DNA from: Dehalococcoidia bacterium
Lineage (GTDB): Bacteria; Chloroflexota; Dehalococcoidia; DSTF01; JALHUB01
Length of the DNA: 13,591 nucleotides
NCBI GenBank assembly: GCA_022865685.1
Contig: JALHUB010000164.1
Span: 1-13,591, forward strand
Direction of reading: 5' to 3'
Shown here: positions 5,697 through 13,591 of the stretch, in pieces
How the letters are laid out: each line of letters starts with the position of its first letter
Position numbering within the stretch: the stretch's first letter is position 1
The notes under the pieces: model-generated
The model's database searches: none
What the model saw: only the letters and a program-made list of their open reading frames with translations
Told to the model about the DNA's origin: nothing
Made by a program: the position numbers and the translations under genes

Positions 5697-6647
5697 GTGT
5701 TTCGCGAGATGAGCATCTTCAGCGGCAATGCGCACCCGGAGTTGGCGCTCAACATCTGCCGGCATCTGGAGGTGCCCCTCGGCGAATGCGAGGTGTTTGC
5801 CTTCAGCAACGAAAACATATTCGTGCGCATCTGCGAGAACGTGCGCGAACGCGACGTCTTCGTCATCCAGCCCATAGCCTCGCCGGTCAACACGCGGCTC
5901 ATGGAGCTGCTCATCATGATCGACGCCCTCCGCCGCGCCTCCGCCGGACGCATCACCGCCGTCATTCCGTACTTCGCCTACGGCCGCAGCGATAAAAAAG
6001 ACCAGCCGCGCATCCCCATAACGGCGCGGCTCATCGCCGATATGATAACAATAGCCGGCGCCGACCGCGTCCTCACCGTCGACTTGCACGCATCCCAGAT
6101 ACAGGGCTTCTTCCGCATACCGGTCGACGAGCTGACGGCTTTCCCCAGTCTGGGCGAATATTTCAAGGGGAAGGACCATGACAACCTGGTCGTCGTGGCG
6201 CCGGACCTGGCGCGCGCCAAAGATGCCCGTAACATCGGGGCAAAGCTCGACGCGCCCCTGGCCATCATCGAGAAGCGGCGCACCGGCAACATCCAGCACG
6301 CCGAGGCGCTCCAGATCATCGGCGACGTGGAAGGACGCAACGCCCTGATAGTCGACGACGAAATCGATCGCGGCTCGACCCTTACGGCGGCGGTGGCCCT
6401 TCTCCTGGAGAACGGCGTCACCGGCGTCATGGCGGCCGCCGTGCACGGCTGTTTCTCCGGACCCGCCATCGAGCGACTCCGCGACAGCCCGCTGCAGCAG
6501 ATCGTCATCACCGATACCCTGCCGCAACCGCCGGAGAAGCAGCTCGACAAGATACACTGCCTGACGGTCGCGCCTTTGCTGGGCGAGGCCATCCGCTGCA
6601 TTCACACCGGGCAGTCCGTCGGTGCTCTGTTCCAGACGGACGGCTGA
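5697..6647 (+). CDS. prs: Ribose-phosphate pyrophosphokinase (PRPP synthetase)
   Basis: A 316-residue enzyme, normal length, that makes PRPP from ribose 5-phosphate and ATP for purine, pyrimidine, His, Trp and NAD synthesis. MSIFSGNAHPELA (5-17) matches the universal N-terminus; the GTG start adds four residues and is chosen for its AGGAGG at ideal spacing. PYFAYGRSDKKD (91-102) is the flexible-loop region, DLHASQIQGFF (129-139) the histidine and metal region, EKRR (192-195) the catalytic loop, and LIVDDEIDRGSTL (217-229) the PRPP-binding loop. Two motifs are unusual: GRSDKK replaces the common ARQDRK, and IDRGST replaces the common IDTAGT. The catalytic His, Lys-Arg-Arg and paired Asp are intact, so it should be active. 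It heads an operon, with secA 19 bases downstream. Confidence 0.95.
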   Translation: MFREMSIFSGNAHPELALNICRHLEVPLGECEVFAFSNENIFVRICENVRERDVFVIQPIASPVNTRLMELLIMIDALRRASAGRITAVIPYFAYGRSDKKDQPRIPITARLIADMITIAGADRVLTVDLHASQIQGFFRIPVDELTAFPSLGEYFKGKDHDNLVVVAPDLARAKDARNIGAKLDAPLAIIEKRRTGNIQHAEALQIIGDVEGRNALIVDDEIDRGSTLTAAVALLLENGVTGVMAAAVHGCFSGPAIERLRDSPLQQIVITDTLPQPPEKQLDKIHCLTVAPLLGEAIRCIHTGQSVGALFQTDG

Positions 6648-6666
6648 CAGAACGAAGAGACCCTCG

Positions 6667-9342
<2,676 letters not shown>

Positions 9343-9344
9343 CC

Positions 9345-10076
9345 ATGGCGGAGGAGAGAGCAACCTCGGATATCCAAGAAGAAGCGCCGGCCTGCCCGGA
9401 GGCGCTCGCTCACCTGCGACAGGCGGTGGCGGAGAGCTCTCACTGGTTCCCCGCGCTCCTCGAGGCGGTCGCGATGTGGCAACTTCCCGAGGAGACGGTC
9501 GGCGAGAGACGCTACTGCTACCTGGTCGGCGTCGAAGCGTTCGACTGGCTCCTGCTGGCGGAGCGCCTCATCGAATCGCTGGACGGCACGGTGCCCGAGG
9601 AGGAGCGCGAGGCGCTGCTCTTCGGCGGCCAGATGCCGCTCGACATCGAGGCCGAGGAGTTCAAGACGGCCATCGGCGCCGCGAAGCACACCGCCCACCT
9701 CAACTACCTGTACGGTGTGACCGTCGAAGAGGCGCTGCAGCTCGCGGTCGAAGAGGAGCTGCACAAGGAGCGCTTCGCCCAGTGCAGCACGCGCTGCCTG
9801 CCCGCCGACGAGGAGGTCTGCCGGCGCGTCTACGGCAAGGGGCGGATGGAGCTGCTGGAGCGCTTTCGCGAGGAGCGCGGCCTGCCGCCGTCGGACTCCA
9901 TTGCCTACAGCGACCTCAAGGCGTTCACCTACTGGCTCTTCAAGTACCGCCTGCACAACTGCGACCGCGCGCGCGTCGCCTCCGACACGCGCAAGGCTCT
10001 ATCGCAACTCTCGAAGCTGGAGCGGGCGCGCCGCCGCAGCCTCAAGCGCGCCCTGTCCGGGAGACAGGAAATGTAG
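9345..10076 (+). CDS. Unrecognised soluble protein following secA
   Basis: A 243-residue protein whose ATG lies 2 bases after the secA stop, which implies translational coupling and a shared mRNA with prs and secA. I do not recognise the family. It has no signal peptide or membrane span and is rich in charged residues, probably mostly helical. Segments that look like a conserved core are YLVGVEAFDWLLLAERL (59-75), AHLNYLYGVTVEEALQLAVE (117-136) and AFTYWLFKYRLHNCDRARVA (193-212). Four cysteines fall late: C147, C151, C159 and C206. The C-terminus is strongly basic (RARRRSLKRALSGR, 227-240), which could touch nucleic acid or ribosomes; that is inference. The stop codon lies within the first unit of a 12-base direct repeat. 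Coding status is well supported by operon position and composition; function is unknown. Confidence 0.8.
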   Translation: MAEERATSDIQEEAPACPEALAHLRQAVAESSHWFPALLEAVAMWQLPEETVGERRYCYLVGVEAFDWLLLAERLIESLDGTVPEEEREALLFGGQMPLDIEAEEFKTAIGAAKHTAHLNYLYGVTVEEALQLAVEEELHKERFAQCSTRCLPADEEVCRRVYGKGRMELLERFREERGLPPSDSIAYSDLKAFTYWLFKYRLHNCDRARVASDTRKALSQLSKLERARRRSLKRALSGRQEM

Positions 10077-10096
10077 GGGAGGGCTGTAGGGGAGGA
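10072..10096 (+). repeat. Tandem 12-base direct repeat overlapping the preceding stop codon
   Basis: TGTAGGGGAGGG (10072-10083) recurs as TGTAGGGGAGGA (10085-10096), 11 of 12 bases identical. The first unit contains the TAG stop of the upstream gene; the second forms the left arm of the following hairpin. It looks like a duplicated head of a REP-like element. Confidence 0.7.
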
Positions 10097-10109
10097 CTTC
10101 AGTCCTCCC
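10090..10109. repeat. Perfect 8-bp stem hairpin between convergent genes (REP-like copy C)
   Basis: GGGAGGAC (10090-10097) and GTCCTCCC (10102-10109) pair exactly around TTCA. It separates the end of the prs-secA operon from the convergent acyl-CoA dehydrogenase and may terminate either transcript, though no clear T-tract follows. It shares the TTCA loop with the hairpin at 11587. Confidence 0.75.
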
Positions 10110-10135
10110 GCTGCCTCCCGAAGCACTCGCAGATC

Positions 10136-11386
10136 CTACAGGAAGTTGTCGATGAGCGACCGCGTGGCTGCCAGCGCCAGCGTGTCGTTGGCGCCGTCCT
10201 CGATGAGCGCCGCGCGGGCGTCGCGGAACAGCTTCTCGACCAGGCACTCCTTGGAGAGGCCCATCCCGCCGAAGAGCTGCACGGCGTCGCTTGCGACCTC
10301 AAAGGCGACCTGCGTGCAATATACTTTCGAAGCGACGCCGTAGCGCGACACCGGCGGCATCGCGAGAGCATTGTACGTCACTACCGCTCGCGACACCTGT
10401 CGCGCCGACTCCACCTTGATGAACATGTCGAACAGCTTGCGCTGCACGAGCTGGTGCTCGCAGAGCAGCTTGCCGCCCTGCACGCGCTGCTTGCAGTAGG
10501 TCATCGCCTCCTCGTAGGCGGCGCGCGCCAGGCCCGTGAATGTCGACCCCATGCCGCCGTTGGCCGTCGCCAGGATCATATCGCCGGCCAGCGGGTACAG
10601 CTCCGGCGGCACGAAGACGTAGTAGTCGGGGATGCGCACGTTGTCGAAGAAGATCTCCCCCTGGTTGAGCGCCCTCTGCCCGATCTTGTTCAGCGGCTTT
10701 CCCTTCGACACGCCTGGCAGGTCGAGCGGCACGAGTCCGATGGCCGTCGAGACCGGGCCCTGCGACCGGTCGACCGCAAAGTGCACCATGGCGTGCGTGG
10801 CGATTGTGCCGTTCGACACCCAGGCCGCCTTGGCGCCGTTGATGATCCAGTCGTCGCCATCGCGCCTGCCATGAGTATCGAGGGAGATTGCCGGGTTGTT
10901 GAGGTATTCCGGCATGTTCGCCGCCGCCGTATCGGAACCGTGCTGCGGCTCCGTGATCGCCCAGCAGCCGATGTACTTCGCCTCCCTGTCCTTGATATAG
11001 GGCATGACGATCTCGTCCATCAGCCGCTGGTTGCCCGTCATCTGCGACGCCAGCAGCCCCATGCTGAACGGCATCCCGCAGGCGCCCAGACCGACGGCGA
11101 AGTCGGTGGCGCCCCAACCCATCTCCTCCGCCACGATGTGCATATCGAGGCCGGTGAGATTCGCCCCGCCGAACTCCTCCGGCATGCCCGCAAGGTGACG
11201 CTCCAGCTCGTAGTGCTTGCGCCAGACATCCCAGAAGACGGAGCCCGGCTTGACTACGTCCTGCGGGTCTGCCAGCTTATCGAGCTCGACGGACGCCGGA
11301 CGTGCGATTTCGGCGGCAAAGCGATGGGTCTCCTCCTTGAGCGCTGTTTGAGTCGGCGTAAGCTGGGGGTTGAGGTCCAGGTACAT
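10136..11386 (-). CDS. Acyl-CoA dehydrogenase family flavoprotein
   Basis: A 416-residue FAD enzyme that would introduce an alpha,beta double bond into an acyl-CoA and pass electrons to an electron-transfer flavoprotein. The N-terminal helical domain is followed by CWAITEPQHGSDTAA (141-155), the FAD and substrate signature, then WIINGAKAAWVSNG (180-193) and the C-terminal helical domain ending FGGMGLSKECLVEKLFRDAR (372-391). The position of the MCAD catalytic glutamate, in IYEGT, is here IEDGA: E396 then D397, so Asp aligns with the catalytic base. The frame extends to 11470, but AAGGAG at 11396-11401 lies 9 bases before ATG 11386 and touches ATG 11395, so 11386 is preferred. It stands alone on this strand, convergent with the secA operon. 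Together with the CoA-transferases at the left it points to acyl-CoA catabolism; substrate unknown. Confidence 0.94.
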   Translation of the reverse strand: MYLDLNPQLTPTQTALKEETHRFAAEIARPASVELDKLADPQDVVKPGSVFWDVWRKHYELERHLAGMPEEFGGANLTGLDMHIVAEEMGWGATDFAVGLGACGMPFSMGLLASQMTGNQRLMDEIVMPYIKDREAKYIGCWAITEPQHGSDTAAANMPEYLNNPAISLDTHGRRDGDDWIINGAKAAWVSNGTIATHAMVHFAVDRSQGPVSTAIGLVPLDLPGVSKGKPLNKIGQRALNQGEIFFDNVRIPDYYVFVPPELYPLAGDMILATANGGMGSTFTGLARAAYEEAMTYCKQRVQGGKLLCEHQLVQRKLFDMFIKVESARQVSRAVVTYNALAMPPVSRYGVASKVYCTQVAFEVASDAVQLFGGMGLSKECLVEKLFRDARAALIEDGANDTLALAATRSLIDNFL

Positions 11387-11395
11387 CACGCGCAT

Positions 11396-11401
11396 CTCCT
11401 T
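11396..11401 (-). promoter_or_regulatory. Ribosome binding site deciding the acyl-CoA dehydrogenase start
   Basis: AAGGAG on the minus strand. It directly abuts the in-frame ATG at 11395 but is 9 bases from ATG 11386, which is therefore the likelier start. Confidence 0.7.
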
Positions 11402-11429
11402 CGTTGGCCGGCCTAACGTGGCAGCATGA

Positions 11430-11452
11430 TTGCACGCGCAAGATTTGCACGC
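11430..11452. repeat. Direct repeat upstream of the acyl-CoA dehydrogenase, possible operator
   Basis: TTGCACGC occurs at 11430-11437 and 11445-11452, 15 bases apart. Each copy is followed within four bases by GCAA, giving two partly palindromic TTGC-n-GCAA units. It lies 44 to 66 bases upstream of the start at 11386, where a regulator could bind. Confidence 0.3.
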
Positions 11453-11586
11453 AACCTCGGTCCTTGGCACGGGTTGAGGGAGTGGGTGCGGTCGCGTTTG
11501 CCGAGACGGGGACGGTTCCGGCCGATGAATCGCTCAGCCTTCCAGTAGGCAGGTCCAGCCCTCAAACAGGACGCAGTTGGAAGAGG

Positions 11587-11606
11587 CTGCGGGTTTCAAC
11601 CCGCAG
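11587..11606. repeat. Perfect 8-bp stem hairpin (REP-like copy D)
   Basis: CTGCGGGT (11587-11594) and ACCCGCAG (11599-11606) pair exactly around TTCA. The preceding GAGG and the following GACTGCTCCGCAAG resemble the flanks of the hairpin at 4593. It lies upstream of both neighbouring genes, so it is unlikely to be just a terminator. Confidence 0.75.
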
Positions 11607-11634
11607 GACTGCTCCGCAAGAAGGGCCCGTCCGG

Positions 11635-11663
11635 TGGAAAACGGTTTTGCGGCGTGGTATAGT
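11635..11663 (+). promoter_or_regulatory. Candidate extended -10 promoter for the membrane-protein gene pair
   Basis: TATAGT (11658-11663) is preceded by TGG, forming an extended -10, and TGGAAA (11635-11640) sits 17 bases upstream. Transcription would start near 11670 and leave a leader of about 160 bases before GTG 11832. Confidence 0.45.
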
Positions 11664-11831
11664 TAGAGTTCCGGCACGTTGATGTGAGCTGCCAGCTCGC
11701 CGGTCTCCCCGCCTTTCGCGGCTGCTGCCGAACCAGGTAGCAGGCACGCAAGATGACCCGCATGTATAGCGTTCGCGCTCGCTGTTGTGGGGCCACTGTT
11801 CCTGCAGTGCCGTAAGGGGCAGGTTCACCTT

Positions 11832-13106
11832 GTGTACGGATCGACTGGCGTGATTGCACCGCACCGACGAAGACCTCTGTCGCGGCAACTCGGCGGCGTT
11901 CTTGCTGGCGCTGCTCTGTCGTCCCTCGCTGTGGCAACCAGCGTCGTGGTCATGTGGGTGAACCGCGATAGCTCCGGAGGAGACAGTGGCGTTCTCATAG
12001 TGATCGCCGCTGCCGTTGGCGTCCCTGCGTTCCTTCTGGGAGCCATCTCACTGATCTTGCTCAGTGGACGAACTCGCAACGTTAGGATCGTCAACACCGC
12101 GACGGCACTGGCGGTGTTCGTCTCGCTCATTCCCATGGGACTCATATTCCTGCGAGAGGTCTGGGCCGCGTTCGCCTTCTCTTCTTTATTCGCGGTCTTG
12201 GTCGCCCTAGTGCTAACTGAGCCGACCGAACGAGACCCGGCCAAAGCCGTCAGCGAATTGCCGGCCCTGGAGCATCCAGAGCCAGCGGAGAGCGTGCCTT
12301 CCGAATCCCCTCCACCGATCTCTGCCAGAGATGTTGCCGATGCAGTCCCTGCCCTTGCCCGCCATCTGCCGGGGCCCTGGCAAAGACGCCTCTCGCGGGG
12401 CAGTTCTGCCATCGTCAGACAAGCAGGCGATCGTCGTCGGTCAGGGAGAAGACGCGAGAGTGTCCGCCACATGACGCTTCGCCATCGGCACAAGGAGGAT
12501 GCCGTTCCCCTACCGGAACTACCGCCCGCAACCGCCAACGACGCTGCTCCATTGCCACAAGATTTCACCCCCGATTCCTCCAAAATCCTCGACGCGTTTC
12601 TCGAGAGGATGGAATCTGGCTTGGAGCGATTCGAGAGGGCGCTGGCCCGCCATGCTGAGGAATCCGACGAAACCTTGGCGATGACAACTGAAGCGCTGGC
12701 GCCAGACGCAAGCGGCGACGCCGAAGAGTCGTCTGCGGACGAACGGCTCGCTCTTCTCTACGAGCAGGTCGAAGCGGCGACAAGGCGGTTGGACGTCCTC
12801 ATTGCATATGCGGATTCGCGCTTCAAGGAGTGGCTGGCAGCGTCCCGAAACGGCCGTACAGGAATGACCGCAAGTGAGCCTGACGCCGCGAAGAACGCAT
12901 TCGAAGTCCTGCGCTCAGTTCAGGACGACATGGGCAGTCTCGTGAGAGGGCTTGATGGCGGCGGTCCAGCATCAGGCGGATTGGAGGCTCAGCTGGCAGC
13001 GATCCGCAACCTTAGGATGCGGCTGGCGAAGTACGTCGAACGGTCAAGCGACGGCACTAAAGGGAGAAGAGGCTCTGGGAGGCAGTCCCCGCTCTTCATT
13101 GGATAG
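11832..13106 (+). CDS. Four-helix membrane protein with a long charged cytoplasmic-type tail, unrecognised
   Basis: I do not recognise this family. With the GTG at 11832 (AGG 8 bases upstream) it has 424 residues; GTG 11787 would add 15, and the true start is uncertain. The N-terminal 130 residues carry four hydrophobic segments, about 20-43, 54-77, 86-107 and 109-129. A Pro/Glu/Ser-rich linker (130-165) follows, then a very basic stretch (about 184-221, with RRRSGRRR at 201-208), an acidic low-complexity linker, and two helical segments likely to form coiled coils (250-287 and 301-340), with a third helical stretch near 383-402. This layout suggests a membrane anchor plus a scaffold-like tail, but that is inference. 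GC content and codon choice look less extreme than in secA. The next gene begins 27 bases later on the same strand. Confidence 0.75.
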   Translation: MYGSTGVIAPHRRRPLSRQLGGVLAGAALSSLAVATSVVVMWVNRDSSGGDSGVLIVIAAAVGVPAFLLGAISLILLSGRTRNVRIVNTATALAVFVSLIPMGLIFLREVWAAFAFSSLFAVLVALVLTEPTERDPAKAVSELPALEHPEPAESVPSESPPPISARDVADAVPALARHLPGPWQRRLSRGSSAIVRQAGDRRRSGRRRESVRHMTLRHRHKEDAVPLPELPPATANDAAPLPQDFTPDSSKILDAFLERMESGLERFERALARHAEESDETLAMTTEALAPDASGDAEESSADERLALLYEQVEAATRRLDVLIAYADSRFKEWLAASRNGRTGMTASEPDAAKNAFEVLRSVQDDMGSLVRGLDGGGPASGGLEAQLAAIRNLRMRLAKYVERSSDGTKGRRGSGRQSPLFIG

Positions 13107-13121
13107 GAGCACTCAGCGTGC

Positions 13122-13129
13122 AAGGAGGT
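13122..13129 (+). promoter_or_regulatory. Strong ribosome binding site for the right-end gene
   Basis: AAGGAGGT is a full Shine-Dalgarno sequence, with AAGGAGG ending 5 bases before GTG 13134. It is the best evidence that the frame running off the window is a real gene and fixes its start. Confidence 0.8.
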
Positions 13130-13133
13130 ACAA

Positions 13134-13591
13134 GTGAGGTTCTTCGCAGGCATCGTTACCATAATTGTGGTCCCTATCGTCGCAGTCGCCATCGTGATGA
13201 GCCTTGTGGTAGTTCGTGGTGTCACCGCCCCTCTGTCGGGCGCCGTCTTTACCACGACGGCAGATGGTGAAATTGTCAACGAGAACGTGCATTACGACAG
13301 CAAGATAGACGTCTACCTGGATGGCGGTCCCGGACCTCGTGCTCCCATAACTGCTGCAGGGCTCCCAGATGGGAACTACTACTTCCAGGTGACGGATCCT
13401 TCCGGAAAGGTTCTTCTCTCCGAAGACCCCGCAAAGTGCCGCGAGATCAGGGCGCAGGGCGGAGTGATCGTTCAACTGGTGTCGATGGAGCGAACGTACG
13501 GACCGAACAATGCGCCGTGCTCCACTCAAGACCCGTCTACCCCACCTTACGATCCCCATATCGTGCAGGGCGTCGCCGGTCCCGGCGGCCA
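13134..13591 (+). CDS. Membrane-anchored or secreted protein, 3' end beyond the window
   Basis: The frame from GTG 13134 is open to the last base, giving 152 visible residues. Residues 4-27 (FAGIVTIIVVPIVAVAIVMS and beyond) are a hydrophobic signal anchor right after the start. The outside part contains VYLDGGPGPRAPI (60-72) and LPDGNYYFQVTDPSGKVLLS (77-96), a pattern resembling small beta-sandwich (prealbumin or CNA-B-like) modules of surface proteins; that comparison is by eye only. Two cysteines at 102 and 129 could form a disulfide. It follows the membrane protein by 27 bases and has its own strong ribosome binding site, so the two are probably co-transcribed and may act together at the cell surface. 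Family and function unknown. Confidence 0.75.
   Translation, partial: MRFFAGIVTIIVVPIVAVAIVMSLVVVRGVTAPLSGAVFTTTADGEIVNENVHYDSKIDVYLDGGPGPRAPITAAGLPDGNYYFQVTDPSGKVLLSEDPAKCREIRAQGGVIVQLVSMERTYGPNNAPCSTQDPSTPPYDPHIVQGVAGPGG

Larger units (their letters stand above)
11402..11831. other. 430-base intergenic region between divergent genes
   Basis: No gene was found here. It holds the TTGCACGC direct repeat (11430-11452), a REP-like hairpin (11587-11606) and a candidate rightward promoter (11635-11663). Short frames in it lack ribosome binding sites and recognisable domains. No tRNA or other RNA fold was recognised. Confidence 0.5.

Noticed and set aside
6622..6666. SecA start at 6622
   Set aside because: It would overlap prs and add residues unlike SecA; MLKKIFG at 6667 is the standard family N-terminus.
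10136..11470. Longer acyl-CoA dehydrogenase beginning at 11470
   Set aside because: The additional 28 residues are Cys-rich and unlike the family, and AAGGAG at 11396-11401 is correctly spaced only for ATG 11386.

Overview
The window is GC-rich (by eye in the mid-60s percent) and reads like bacterial chromosomal housekeeping DNA with an accessory-looking right end. Tandem family III (CaiB/BaiF) CoA-transferases, an acyl-CoA dehydrogenase, a SecA with an extra loop in its first nucleotide-binding domain and a zinc-binding tail, and a SufR-like regulator would fit a Chloroflexota (Dehalococcoidia-like) or deep actinobacterial-type genome. This taxonomic guess is inference and rests on no marker search.

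Layout. Positions 1-2006 (+) hold two family III CoA-transferases, 11 bases apart; the first is cut by the left edge. They converge, with a 7-base overlap, on a D-Ala-D-Ala carboxypeptidase (2000-2986, -). That gene shares a short divergent control region with a SAM-dependent methyltransferase (3072-3824, +). A hairpin then separates the methyltransferase from convergent purN (3877-4491, -), which follows a SufR-like iron-sulfur regulator (4646-5290, -). A 406-base divergent region leads into the rightward operon prs (5697-6647), secA (6667-9342) and an unrecognised gene (9345-10076). The operon meets a convergent acyl-CoA dehydrogenase (10136-11386, -) at another hairpin. After a 445-base non-coding stretch come a four-helix membrane protein (11832-13106, +) and a membrane-anchored secreted protein that runs off the right edge (13134-13591, +).

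How the parts relate. The CoA-transferase pair and the acyl-CoA dehydrogenase point to acyl-CoA based catabolism. PurN and Prs belong to purine and nucleotide supply, SecA to protein export, and the carboxypeptidase to peptidoglycan trimming. No mobile element, CRISPR array, phage gene, tRNA or rRNA was seen, and no clear new multi-gene system.

The points most worth a second look are: a family of small intergenic hairpins (four copies) with variable stems and a T-rich loop; the SufR-like regulator with a palindrome inside its own promoter; the conserved-looking unknown gene two bases after secA; the altered PRPP-binding motif in Prs; and the two-gene membrane/secreted unit at the right end.
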